A DNA stretch of 64,000 nucleotides from assembly GCA_051294375.1 (NCBI GenBank), contig CM119265.1, forward strand, positions 2,208,311 through 2,272,310, written 5' to 3'. Position numbers and translations under genes: made by a program. The notes under the pieces were generated by a model. The model did no database searches. It was not told where the DNA came from and was given only the letters and a program-made list of their open reading frames with translations. The stretch comes from Paraspadella gotoi. Lineage: Eukaryota; Chaetognatha. Below, in pieces: positions 45,541 to 56,820 of this stretch (the first letter of the stretch is position 1; every line of letters starts with the position of its first letter).

Positions 45541-45759
45541 TTAAAAAGTAAAATTAAGCGAAGATGATAGAAAATCGAATTTTGCATCAAAAGACGAAGA
45601 AAGTTTTTTCGATTCTTGACAAAAATCCGTCAATATCCTAAATTACACTTGAAACTTGATCCAAATTAAGTTTTAATACTGAATGAACTATGTATCAGTT
45701 GTATATAATCTTGGTTAATGTGCCAGACTACAAATGTTTAAAACTGTATTATTCCCCTA

Positions 45760-45990
45760 TCTAATACTTAAGGGAATGATCCTTTTATACAATTGAAACA
45801 TTCTTTAAAATATTCTACCAATTCATTGATAGGGAAGCCAGGTACTCTGGGAGTGAATAAAATTGAAAGCTTGCAGGGACCTGCTATGTCATTATCTTGT
45901 AAGAGTGATGGAGGCCTGAACTTATCATAGCCAGTCCTAAGGCAAGAGGCAAGCTACCTTATTTAATTAATGAACTTATAATATTTATAA
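45760..45990 (+). repeat. Interspersed repeat R1, mirror of locus 2
   Basis: One of the clearest R1 copies: ACTTAAGGGAATGATCC, AATTCATTGATAGGGAAGCC, AAAGCTTGCAGGGACCTGC, GAGTGATGGAGGCCTGA, CCAGTCCTAAGGC. Confidence 0.9.
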
Positions 45991-46229
45991 ATTTCATGAA
46001 CCACCAAGATAGCTTATTTATAAAATAAATAGATAATTTTATATTGGTTGTGCCAATTTTATGAAATTTTTATGAAATGTATAACCAATATCAAAATTAT
46101 CTATTCATTAAATAAAGAGAAAGAAACGAGAAAGATAGATACTAGAAAAAAAATATGTTTAAATGTAAAGAAGAAAAAAAGAAAAAAACTCGTGAGTTTC
46201 TGCTTAGGATGATCTTTTGTTTCAACGAG

Positions 46230-46293
<64 letters not shown>
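46230..46293. repeat. (CT)n microsatellite
   Basis: Uninterrupted CT run of about 64 bp. The left arm has a shorter, broken GA tract here (about 35800-35920). Confidence 0.95.
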
Positions 46294-46295
<2 letters not shown>

Positions 46296-46332
46296 ATCCG
46301 ATCAATGAAGCGAATCTCATGGACGTTCATTT

Positions 46333-46336
46333 GTCG

Positions 46337-46371
<35 letters not shown>

Positions 46372-46547
46372 TGCTGTTGTCTTTGTCAACGATGTTTTAA
46401 TTGTAAGCGTTGGTATTGTTACATTAAGCCTTCGTCATTTTGTACTCATCCTGGAATATCATCATCATCGTCATCATCGTCATCATCATCGTCATTATCA
46501 TCATCATCAGAGTCGTGGACGTCGTCTTCTTCGTCGTCGTCGTCGTT

Positions 46548-46578
<31 letters not shown>

Positions 46579-46605
46579 GCGTCGTCTTCTTCTTCGTCGT
46601 CGTCG
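46333..46605. repeat. (GTC)n/(CAT)n trinucleotide tracts (right arm)
   Basis: Two blocks of GTC/TCG runs with CAT runs between. Ser-, Thr- or Arg-homopolymer frames across them are artefacts. Confidence 0.9.
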
Positions 46606-47414
46606 TGGTTCCATCATTTGTTTTCCTCAACTCCAGACTTCAGTTCCGATAATGAATGACCGGAAGAGGGCGGTAGGGGGGGGAGAGATACAGTATAATC
46701 TGGATACGAGAAAAACGATTTATTTGGCCAATTTTAAGATGAAATTTCTTGCTAAAAAGATAGAGAGAGAAACCGATTGTGTGAGCAAGCAAGCCAAGCA
46801 AGCCAAGCAAGCCAAACAAGCCAAACAACGAAGAAACGAAAAAACAAGCTGACGATCGACTTAGTTTCCGAGAATAACCCTCTAGCCATGAAAGGCGATA
46901 AATTTTGGGGAAAAAACCAAATAAAATGAGAAGATTAACTTTAGTACATCAACAACAACAACATAAACAGCTACAACAACATCAACAACTACATCAACAT
47001 TGTCTCTTACTCAATGGATAAATTCTTGGTTGAAAATTGATTACTAAATTGACACTATTATAAATTGTCTTATCCTCTAAGTTTATCCTCATCAGTGAAA
47101 ACGTAATAATTATTAAATAGTTTAAATTCCATTTAATGTAAAACGGTGACCCATAAATACAGTTATCCGCGAATATGACGACGTCACGTGACCAGCGTTA
47201 GCTTCCCCCCCCAAAATGGAATCAACTGTACTGAAAAATTGACTCTCTCTCACTCCGGTTTGATCATCGGGCGACATTTTTTTTTGGGACTGTCAGCGAA
47301 AATTTGCTTTTCATGCGACTCGACAGTTGACACGTGGTCCACTCCGGTTTTAATTAGATCAATTGGATATCAGAGAATTTTTGGCGAAGGGCAGATCTAC
47401 TGTTATAATGGCGG

Positions 47415-47659
47415 NNNNNNNNNNNNNNNNNNNNNNNNNNNNNNNNNNNNNNNNNNNNNNNNNNNNNNNNNNNNNNNNNNNNNNNNNNNNNNNNNNNNNN
47501 NNNNNNNNNNNNNNNNNNNNNNNNNNNNNNNNNNNNNNNNNNNNNNNNNNNNNNNNNNNNNNNNNNNNNNNNNNNNNNNNNNNNNNNNNNNNNNNNNNNN
47601 NNNNNNNNNNNNNNNNNNNNNNNNNNNNNNNNNNNNNNNNNNNNNNNNNNNNNNNNNNN
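47415..47659. other. Assembly gap, 245 N
   Basis: Scaffold gap. No duplicated flanks are seen. 47110-47414 holds mixed sequence and a C8 run, no gene. Confidence 0.99.
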
Positions 47660-47742
47660 AAAAAAAACCGTCCATTTGCTTCAATTAACCTAATTCGATT
47701 TTGGATTAACAAAAGGCTAACGGTCTGCGTTTGCCGGTAGCA

Positions 47743-47744
<2 letters not shown>

Positions 47745-47776
<32 letters not shown>

Positions 47777-48200
47777 CGGCATGTTCGCTTCAAATGCTCA
47801 CACACGGATGCAGAGAACGAATATTGTTTTCGCCTTGTCAGCGGAAATACACGGTTTCACGGAGAAGGGATAGAGAGAGAGAGAGAGAGAGAATTGGAGA
47901 CCAAACTGAGAGAGAGAGAGAGGAGAGAGGAGAGAGAGAGAAAGGAGAGAGAGAAAGGTGAGGGAGAGAGGGGGAGATGAGAGAAATTATGAAATAATAA
48001 TCGAATTATTAATCAAATTTAAGAAAAATCGGGCGAGGTATGGGGCGAAAAAGCAGACTCGGATATTAAAGGAAAAGTAAAAAAAGCCGGAAAGGGAAGA
48101 GAGAGAGCAAGAGAGAGAGAGAGAGAGACAGGAGAGGGGAGGAGGGAGAGAGAGAGAGGAGAAGAGAAAGAGAGAGAGAGAGAGAGGAGAGAAGAGAGTT
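47745..48200. repeat. (CT)n then several (GA)n tracts
   Basis: CT at about 47745-47773, then GA at about 47872-47980 and 48100-48200, with short AT-rich spacers. Confidence 0.9.
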
Positions 48201-48544
48201 AAATGCTTGCAAAAAACCCGTTCCAAAAATTGGCAGAAAAAGTCCAACTGAGAAGGCGTTCATCATTTTTATAACCGAAGCAAAAATCAAAATTCGCTCG
48301 ATACAAAAATGTGAGGAATTTCTTTTCACTGTGATGGGTTTGTGATATTGGAAAGTGAAAAAGAAAAAGGGGAAATGTTATCTGCCTGTGAGTCATGCCA
48401 TTGAAGATAAAAGTGATGTAGAACTGTGCATGTAGAATGTTATGTAGAATGTATGTAAATGTGAGTAGAATATGAAGTCTGCTTTCACGATTAAGATTTC
48501 GTGTTTTGTTAGGTTGAGCGTTTTCAAGTGAATGAAAAGATGAA

Positions 48545-48740
48545 TGGATCCTAGTCTTTTGAAATTAACCTCCATCACTCTTACAAGATATATTGACATA
48601 GCAGGTTCCCTCAAGACCTCTCACAGTGTAGTATATTCACTTCCTAATAACCTGACTTTCCTATCAATTGCAAATGTAAAAATATTTGTATTACTTGTAT
48701 AAATCGTATAAAATGACCATTCCCTTAAGTATTAGTTCGG
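48545..48740 (-). repeat. Interspersed repeat R1, locus 4
   Basis: Reverse R1: CCTCCATCACTCTTACAAGA, ATAGCAGGTTCCCTCAAG, CATTCCCTTAAGTATTAG. Diverged core, with TTCCCTCAAG for TCCCTGCAAG. Duplicated at 57115-57300. Confidence 0.8.
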
Positions 48741-48894
48741 GAAAATACATATTAATACTCCGCACTTAGCATCAAAATACAGGCGCTGAATTTCATCGAA
48801 ATTGGAACAATAATATAAGATTTATTATTAATATTTTCATATTTATTTGGATTATTAAATATTATCATCATTGTATAAATTTTAAAAAGTCGCC

Positions 48895-48950
48895 GCCCGT
48901 GAATCGAACGTCGCGTCTTACGTCGTCGTAGTCGTCGTCGTCAATGAATT
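48895..48950. repeat. (GTC)n run beside a B-box-like word
   Basis: A short GTCGTC run follows a segment whose complement contains GTTCGATTC (clearer in the copy at 57470-57480). No paired T arm or A box is found, so it is not a tRNA. Confidence 0.5.
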
Positions 48951-49134
48951 ACGTTTGTCCTGTTTTTTTTTTAGGTTTTTTTTTGTCTTTTGTTTTTATT
49001 TGTCCTTTTTTTGATCACGTGACTATTTTCATCCGTCGCGACTTTGGACAGAAAAGGAATCCAATGCCGACTCATCAAAACCACTGATGGGTTTGTGGGC
49101 GACGGGTTAAAGTCAGAGGAACTTAGTTTTTTTA

Positions 49135-49331
49135 GTTGCGCCGCGAGTACACTTTTCTGTCTGTCTGTCGGTCGGTCGGTATGTCTGTCCGTCGGTCGGT
49201 CCCTCTTACGTTAAAAAAGGTTGCTCATTTGTTACGAAAGGAAAAAAAACCTCAGATATAAGTGACTGCTAGCGCCACCTTCAGGAAATCAAAGAATAAA
49301 AGAGGGGCGAAGAGAGTCACTGCGGCGCAAC
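49135..49331 (+). mobile_element. Small TIR element M1 (MITE-like), 197 bp
   Basis: Perfect 10-bp terminal inverted repeats GTTGCGCCGC (49135-49144) and GCGGCGCAAC (49322-49331). Internal GTCTGTCGGTCG repeats match the 44183 element, and AGCGCCACCTTCAGG lies at 49271-49285. There is no open frame. Target-site duplications are not evident (left flank TTTTA, right flank ACACA). Confidence 0.7.
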
Positions 49332-49555
49332 ACACATTTGAATTAACGTTCTTGTTTTTATCATCTTCGCATTGAATGGAATCGATCGGAGATTGTTCTT
49401 TCACTGATGTCTCCAATTGGATGTAGATCTAAAAAGTTCGAATCTATGCTGTTTTCCTCTAAAAACAATATTCTAAAAATGTCGTCAGCCTATTGTTAAT
49501 TTTTTTTTCATTCTGTTAATTTAATATTTCTATTTTGAAAGAGAGAGAGTCACAC

Positions 49556-49763
49556 AGAGAAATAAGGAAAAAAAAAAAAAGAGAAGAGGAGAGAGAGAGA
49601 AGAGAGAGAGAGCGAGAGAGCGGAGAGCGAGAGAGAGTTATCAAGATCTGAACTTTTTTTCTGTGTTCATTGGGGCGGAGAGAAAGATGGGACTATTGGA
49701 AATACCCAACATGAAAATTGAGGGAGAAGAGAAATTCTGGACGAGAGAGAGAGAGGCAGAGAG

Positions 49764-49798
<35 letters not shown>

Positions 49799-50353
49799 AG
49801 AGAGAAGAGAGAGAGAGAGAAAACCAGTGTTATCATCCCAACCCAGTAGTAAAAAGTCAGAGGAGAAAAACAAAATAAAGGCAAAAAAAAAAAGCAAAAA
49901 AAAGCAAAAAGGTAAAAAACGACGAGAAAATAAAGCACAGAGTTGGTCTACGGTCCCGGCCGCAGACTTCCATTCGAAACCGACATTCTCTCTCTCTCTT
50001 CTCTCTCGCTTCGATGAATTCATACATGAGACCTCCCCTCCCTTCTTTCTCTGCTTTTTTTTTTGCCCCTGCAATCAAAAATTCAGAGCGAGAGTAGCAT
50101 TTTGTTGCTTTCTGGCAGTCTCTCTCTCAACTCTCTCTCTCTTCTTGCTCATTCCTCTCTGCTCTCTCTCTCTCTCTCTTCTCCTCTCCCTCTCTCCGTC
50201 TGGGCTATTCCCAACCACCGAGGATGCCTACTTTCGTGATGTGGCTACGAAAATTTCCCGGAATATTTTAGAAATAAAAACGAAGAAATAATAAAACGAG
50301 AAGCACGAGAGAGAAAGCAAATCTAACGAGTAAAGGAGGAATAAAAGGGAAGC

Positions 50354-50407
<54 letters not shown>

Positions 50408-50476
50408 AGAAGGCAGAGAAAGAAAGAAATAAAGAGAACAAATGGATAGAAAAGATACAATGAAGAAAAGAGAGAA

Positions 50477-50509
<33 letters not shown>

Positions 50510-50688
50510 GAGAGAGAGAGAAAGAAGGAGAGAGAGGAGAGAGAGAAGAGAGAGATATAAAAAGAATCTCTCTGCAGCGCTGACCAAATGGGCCTCAGCC
50601 TGCAGAGGCAAGGAAAAGGCTCAAACTCACCTTTTTGATCAATTTCCAGACCAATTCTGGCCTCTGCGCATTCTGTCCTGGTCTGGCG

Positions 50689-50728
<40 letters not shown>

Positions 50729-51395
50729 CTCCTCTCTCTCTCTCTCTTCTTCTCTTCTCTCACATTCAGTACTCGCCACGCGCAAAATCTCTTTCCAAGG
50801 AATTTGTTGATTTTTTTTCGAGAATAAAAAAGGAAATAAAAAAAAAAAAGCAAGAGATTTTAAACGACAGGCCGCTTCTTCCGGGGAAAAAACCCTGCGC
50901 CTCTGATTGGTCCGATTCCCTCGGTGCCGACTCGACGTCGATTGGTCGAAGCGAAAGGCGAACGCTGATTGGTCGTCTACCAGAGAGGGTGACGTCAGGA
51001 AGGCGCGAGTCTCAACGAAAATTACACTTAGGGAAGAATGAAAGGAGATCTGGTAATTTGATAAGGGAAACTAGAGCGATAGAGAGAGAGAGAGATGGAG
51101 GGAGACAGAGAGGTTGGGAGAGGGAGAGGGAGACAGAAACAAAAAACAATTTTTATAGTAGAATTAGATACGCACGACCTTTGCGAAAAAGAATTCGAGC
51201 TGCCTTCCAAAAAAGAACAATGATCGGCCTCACAGATATGATGCAAAAAATAAAAATACATATTTAGTTGGATATAAAATATGTCTGATTGTTTGTAACG
51301 TCCGTTTTTTGTGGTTAATTGTGCAATCGTGGGCTGACTAATTGGCGTCAATGACATGTGGATAAATTAAAGACAGAATACATAAACGTATTATG

Positions 51396-51444
<49 letters not shown>

Positions 51445-51790
51445 GAGAGAGAGAGAGAGAAGAATGATTATGTTTTCTATGACAGAAATTGTGATCCTTT
51501 CAAGGGAGACTTAATCTCAAATGAAATAAACGTAATTTTTTTGCATTAGAAGGAAAATAGGGAGAGAGAGAAGAAGAGGAGAGGAGGGAGAGAGAGAGTG
51601 AGAGAGAGAGAGGAGAGAGGAGAGAGAGAGAGAGAGTTTTCGGAAATAATGTTCAATGATTGAATCGAGTCCAAAAAGGTCAAAAGTGAAAAAATGATTT
51701 CTTGAAAAATGTAAATTTAAAAAATGTTTTTTAAAAAAGGAAAAAACAGCGATAAGCAAATAAGGAGAGAGAGAGAGAGAGAGAGAAGAG

Positions 51791-51828
<38 letters not shown>

Positions 51829-51922
51829 AAGAACGAGAGAGAGAGAAAAGGAGTTAGCAGAGATTGATTGCACACAGAAGCTCAACAGGGAGGAATAGAA
51901 ATCGTATTACTGGGGGAAAAAT

Positions 51923-51952
<30 letters not shown>
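49556..51952 (+). repeat. Identical core of the duplication, left
   Basis: About 2.4 kb identical to 58123-60519, including GA/CT tract lengths. It contains many GA/CT runs, an A-rich stretch (49868-49920) and the CCAAT/CRE cluster. No gene is supported; long frames here are GA/CT translations. Confidence 0.9.
50906..50997. promoter_or_regulatory. Promoter-like cluster: three ATTGG boxes and a CRE
   Basis: ATTGGTC occurs at 50906, 50941 and 50968 (spacing 35 and 27 bp). The full palindromic cAMP-response element TGACGTCA lies at 50990-50997. The segment is CpG-rich. CCAAT boxes (NF-Y) with a CRE (CREB/ATF) are a known promoter combination. No start site or exon can be tied to it. Duplicated exactly at 59473-59564. 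Confidence 0.5.
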
Positions 51953-51977
<25 letters not shown>

Positions 51978-52158
51978 AATTATGGCAAGAATGAGTCAAT
52001 TAGCGATATTAATTTATCGATATTACGAAAAATAAAGAAAAGTATCCTATAAAAAATAAAAAACAGCAACATTATTAATTACAAATTAATTAAAAATAAA
52101 GAACCACCTCAAAGATGAGAAAAGAAAAAAGTCATAAAATTGACTATCTTCATTTGCT

Positions 52159-52159
<1 letters not shown>

Positions 52160-52214
<55 letters not shown>
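52160..52214. repeat. (GA)n microsatellite
   Basis: GA run. The right copy at about 60745-60803 is broken by GACGAG interruptions. Upstream GA runs lie at 51395-51461, 51765-51850 and 51926-51972. Confidence 0.9.
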
Positions 52215-52219
<5 letters not shown>

Positions 52220-52280
52220 AAAATCTATAATCGATTTTCAGATGATTATCTTAAATTGACCTCCGATACAACTCGATTGA

Positions 52281-52335
52281 ATGTACATTGAATCTACATT
52301 GAATGTACATTGAATGTACATTGAATTTACATTAT
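52281..52335. repeat. 12-bp tandem repeat (TACATTGAATGT unit)
   Basis: Four to five units of TACATTGAATGT with ATC and TTT variants. The right copy retains only about two. Confidence 0.85.
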
Positions 52336-52737
52336 ATAAAAACCTTAATAAGAACATCAAAAAGTTAAAAGATCAGCGCATACATGATTAAGATAAAATA
52401 TGTAAGTAAAATTTAGAGAATGAGAAATTGAGCTCTTCATTCATGATTGCAGGAAAATTTCTATATATATGAAAGATTACTTTTTCACATTTTCACGAAG
52501 GTCATTGGCATTTGTTTCCTTAGTTTGTTCACCATAACAATTTAAACCATTTTTTTCTGCTCGCAATTTTCCAGTAAAAATTACCAGACGCGGCTTGCAA
52601 TGACTATTGACCTTTTCCATCTGGCAAAGAAGTCGCAGGCGAATATCCAATTAAATTTAGCATCGAAAATAAACACGACGTAAAATCGTAATCTGTTTTC
52701 CTTAATCAATGCTGAAATTACTCTGCACCAACGATGA

Positions 52738-52845
52738 TTACCCATTACCCATTACCCACTGTGACAACTCTAATACCCAATGCTCCAATGCCCAATGCTG
52801 CATTACCCAATGTTCACTGTGACAACTCTAATCACCGTTAAGTGA
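52738..52845. repeat. ATTACCCA repeats with a duplicated 18-mer
   Basis: TTACCCA words plus two copies of CACTGTGACAACTCTAAT (about 52758 and 52817). Confidence 0.8.
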
Positions 52846-53230
52846 CAATTTTTGCTAATATTTTCGTTTTTTCACATTTGATTTCGCGGGAAAACAGATG
52901 TTCAATGAAGTTACTTCATTCAAAAAATGAAACAAGACGCTTCACGAAATGAATCACAAAGACCTATGAGACAAAAACGTCAACGATTCTAGACATTTTT
53001 GACCAAAGACGACATCGAGCGCCATCTGTCCCTCGCACGCGATCCGTCGCGATCCGTCGCCATCTAGCGGTGGAAAATATAACAAGCGAGTTATGTGATC
53101 AACCAATGGAAGCGATCGGCTTCGTGCGATCATCCATTGATTCAACTGTTAATGTGATTATCTAGTCTTGCAATTTATCGCTGTCGCTATTTCATGCGAT
53201 CGTCAATTTTACGAACGCCGATATGCAATC

Positions 53231-53366
53231 ACCCTGTAATGTGATCAGCCGAACACCCTGTAATGCGATCAGCTGAACACCCTTTAATGCGATCAGCTGA
53301 ACACCCTGTAATGCGATCAGCCCAACACCCTGTAATGCGATCAGCCGAACACCCTGTAATGCGATC
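53231..53366 (+). repeat. 24-bp minisatellite, first cluster
   Basis: Five full units and one partial unit of 24 bp starting ACCCTGTAATGCGATC. Because 24 is a multiple of three, one plus frame translates as repeated MRSAEHPV octapeptides. There are no unique spacers. The right copy lies at about 61796-61935. Confidence 0.9.
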
Positions 53367-53905
53367 TGTAGTCTTGAACCCCAGATTCCCTGGCCATCAT
53401 CGATTCTGGCCAGCGTGTGGCCATATTGAATCTTTATTTATTCCATGCTTAGAAACCTTCTATCATTAATCACAACTTTTGTTGTAATAGACAAAAGATC
53501 AACCTAGTTAAATGGTCAGCTGATGTCCAACCATTTTTAATTCTATTTGTTTTAAACTTGAAACATCTAAAAGGAGATCAATTAATGGAACAAGCTCATT
53601 AATCATTTATTATCGTTAATGAATAACTCTTTTATTTATTGTTTAATTAATTGATTAATTAATTGCTTTTATTGCATTGTTGTTTGCATATAGATATTAC
53701 TATAGCCTATGGAATATCTATATGCTTTGATTATTTTATTAAGGTTTATTTTATTAACTAACCAAGCAAGTTGGTTATCTTCATTCTAAGTCTCGAACTT
53801 TAATTAACATTAATTGACGTCACTAGCGCAAACATCAGCGCCACTTCCGCTCAATTCCTGCAGACGATAGATGGCATTTCAGAAACCGTTGTACTTCAAT
53901 TCACG

Positions 53906-53985
53906 CTGAACACCCTATAATGCGATCAGCCCAACACCCTGTAATGCAATCAGCCGAACACCCTGTAATGCGATCAGCCTAACAC
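53906..53985 (+). repeat. 24-bp minisatellite, second cluster
   Basis: Three further units of the same 24-bp repeat in the same orientation, 540 bp after the first cluster. The right copy at about 62487-62565 is error-laden. Confidence 0.85.
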
Positions 53986-54546
53986 TTTGTCGTTGAATTT
54001 TGAAAAGAAATTCAGTCGAACGAATCAGAGCGAAGAAATAAAAATAGGAAGAAAAGAGAATAGAGAAGAGAAATAGAAAAGTAGGAAGCGGGGAGTGGAT
54101 TAGAAAAGGGGGGTAATAATTAAATGTAATATTATTAAATTGAAAAAAAAAAAGTTAAATTTGTAGCGCCGCCGTCTAGCGGACGGATCATTTGTTTTTA
54201 ACCAGCCTCACTTTAAACCTCATTTGCATATTATTTTTCATTTCATGAAAAGCGGGTCTTAATGTCTGGTTACATCCAACCTTATTGTGGTTAGTCCTAA
54301 ATACGTTAAGGGTAGAATTATAACGTTAGAGTTAGAATGAGAAGATAAAAAATCTCCGAATAATCTTTGGGAATTCGATGGAGTGAGGTGGTAAGAAAAT
54401 GATGCAGTAGGATGTGGGTTGGTGGTGCTGTATTAAAGTGGATGGAGGATGTGATTTAAGGGTGGTGAGTGGAGACGGGGTATGTTCACGGGAGTGAGTC
54501 GTCACGGGTGAGATGGTGAGGAAATGAAGTCGTGCGCGGAGGAATG

Positions 54547-54552
<6 letters not shown>

Positions 54553-54632
<80 letters not shown>
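54553..54632. repeat. (GA)n microsatellite
   Basis: About 80 bp of pure GA. The right copy is shorter and interrupted (63139-63198). Confidence 0.95.
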
Positions 54633-54635
<3 letters not shown>

Positions 54636-54794
54636 CTGAGGGAAGGAGGGGGGGGAGAGCGCAGGCGTGAAAGTTCCTGGGCCTGCCTGGCGTCTTAAAA
54701 TGGCAAAAAATGGAAACAGGCCAGACAGGCGTGAAAATGACAGGTGCCTTGAAATGGCTAAAGGGGGAACAAGCGAGAAACGAGATAATGTATA

Positions 54795-55165
54795 GAAAAT
54801 GTATTCAATCATTCACTCAATTCATTAATTTATTCATTCCTTTAAATCATTCACTCTATTCCATTCACTTAATTCAAGTCATTCGTTAAATTCAATTCAT
54901 TCTCTCAATTCATTGATTTACTCATTCATTCATTCATTCATAAAATTAATAATTCATTTATTCATTTAATTCATTTCATTAAATTCAATTCATCCAATTC
55001 ATACAATTCAATTCATACAATTCAATTCATTCAATTCAATTCATTCATTCGATAGCATTTGGTCTCGCGAAGTATAAAGCAACCATGGATTTCCCTCCAA
55101 AATTTCCGATGTCTTTTTGCATAATTCATTCGCTTTTTCATTCATAATTCATTCATTCCAAAGTG
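54795..55165. repeat. (ATTCA)/(ATTCAATTC) degenerate repeat
   Basis: Dense TTCATTCA and AATTCAATTCA words, with a short mixed-sequence interruption at about 55050-55110. The right copy lies at 63365-63740. Confidence 0.85.
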
Positions 55166-55169
55166 GATC

Positions 55170-55649
55170 GTCAAAATTCTCGAAGTGGTTCATCTTTTAA
55201 CCACAGGCGTCGCTGGTCGTCCCCATCACTAGAGGAGGTGTACGATAAAATCATTGAGGGTAGTGAAATGTAATAAACTAATTGGTATACTGAGTTTAGA
55301 TCGTGAATATTTGTATTTATAGTATTTGATAAAGTGTTGAAAAAATACCCTTCGTTGTTCCAATTAATATTTTGTAATAAGATAATCTTACTACGAGGAC
55401 ATAAATGAAAATTTCTTTTTTTTAATAAAATGTCTTTTTTATATGAAAGTTGCAAAATTACTTGTTTCACTACCTTTATTTTATATTTTTTAGATTTAAA
55501 ATATAATTATTTAAACTTAATTGATTGAGGGTTTAATTTTTTTAAGTAGAAAAAATAATTATATATCAAACTTGGAATTTTTATGAACGTTAGTCTCAGT
55601 TTTTGACAGTTATCTTTTAAAACTTTTAAACCTTTTAAAACCATGTATT
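55170..55649. other. AT-rich sequence without a visible gene
   Basis: AT-rich. The only island of mixed composition is at 55190-55240 (ACAGGCGTCGCTGGTCGTCC). No exon is supported. Confidence 0.5.
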
Positions 55650-55674
55650 NNNNNNNNNNNNNNNNNNNNNNNNN
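55650..55674. other. Assembly gap, exactly 25 N
   Basis: Lies after the end of the visible left copy of the 8.6-kb duplication. The right flank (from CGAGGGAAGACG) is not seen elsewhere in the window. Confidence 0.99.
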
Positions 55675-55784
55675 CGAGGGAAGACGATTAAACTCAAGGC
55701 GACAATTAAAGCGGGTTCACACTGGTTCTTGTCACAAGCAGACCTCGCGCACAGCTTCGGCGGACTCCAAAAGAATTCTTGCAG

Positions 55785-55855
55785 AGAGAGAGAGGAGGAG
55801 AGAGAGAGATCTCGAGAGAGAGAGAGAGACGACGAGAGAGAGAGAGAGAGAGCGA
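55785..55855. repeat. (GA)n microsatellite, interrupted
   Basis: GA tract with GATCTCGAG and GACGACG interruptions, followed by purine-rich DNA to about 56050. Confidence 0.9.
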
Positions 55856-56445
55856 GTGCTCGTTGAAAACGAGAGGAGGACGAGGTTGAGAAAAGGGAAA
55901 ATTTGGAAAAAGTAAAGTGACAAAAGTGGAACAGAAACACGTGGAAAAATAAGAAAGAAAATAAAGAAAAAAATGGAAAAAAATAAAAAAATAGAGAATA
56001 ATAGATCGCCACTGTAATAAGGACAAAAAAAGAGGAGAAAAAGGAAAAGGAAAAAAATGGCTAGTTTTTGAATAGAAAGAAGTAACCCGAGAAACAGAAA
56101 GAGCGCCGAATGAGAAAAATGGACACACTTGGTGGGGCATACAGTTTGCATACATAGAACGGAGGCTGACATACAAAAAGACAGCACACAAAATACAAAA
56201 CAAAAGCGGCTATAATATTTTGGCGCTATAGAATTCTAGAAAAAAATATCCAGACTTTAAAAAATATAACATAAAGCGAGCAGAAAATAAAATCATTGGA
56301 GGACTAAAATTATTTTAGAATTTATTTTACCGAAAAATTAAAAAAAACGTAAAAAAGTCTACTTTTTTAAAACTTTTTACCAAAAAAAATAACTGAGAAG
56401 GAGAACGAATTGCCGGCGAATTAGAAGTAAAAAAAGAAGAAAAAA

Positions 56446-56448
<3 letters not shown>

Positions 56449-56501
<53 letters not shown>

Positions 56502-56504
56502 AAA
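56449..56504. repeat. (GAAA)n microsatellite
   Basis: About 14 GAAA units. The surrounding 56200-56820 is AT-rich with no supported gene. Confidence 0.95.
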
Positions 56505-56820
56505 AAGTTTTCGTGCCCTCGGTTTCCTGTTCGGCGAGCGTTAATCCAATTTGCATAATATAATTCGATTTGGGTTTTCCGATTATTTTGGTTAGGGTAG
56601 TTTTTTTTTTTTATTATTTGGGAGTGGTTTTCGAAGGGTGGCTTTGGGCTCAGTTAAAATACACGGTTAGAATTTTTAGTAGGTTCTCCAGTCGGAAATT
56701 AAATGTAAAAAGCTATCAAAGGAACGTTTATTATTTTAGAATAAACATCCATTTAAGAGATATTAAATTTAAGTTGTTTTTGAAACTGAAGAGAAAAAAA
56801 AAATTTAGTAACGAAATGAA

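Larger units (their letters stand above)
41359..47105 (-). repeat. Giant inverted duplication, right arm
   Basis: Reverse-complement copy of 34790-41333, shorter by several hundred bases through indels and CT/GA tract length differences. Confidence 0.9.
48260..55649 (+). repeat. 8.6-kb-spaced direct duplication, left copy
   Basis: Every landmark from the TCGATACAAAAATGTGA word onward recurs from 56846 in the same order, to the window end. The offset in the identical core is 8567 bp. The left copy looks cleaner than the right. It is followed by a 25-N gap at 55650-55674 and about 1.1 kb of non-duplicated sequence. Confidence 0.9.

Noticed and set aside
46217-46852. 211-codon frame rich in Ser, His and Arg
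   Set aside because: Made of CT and GTC/CAT repeats, and the mirror copy is broken.
48880-48920. tRNA-like B box near GTC repeats
   Set aside because: The T-arm stem does not pair and there is no A box or acceptor stem.
53231-53366. CRISPR-like direct repeats
   Set aside because: The 24-bp units are head to tail with no unique spacers, and the context is eukaryotic. It is a minisatellite.
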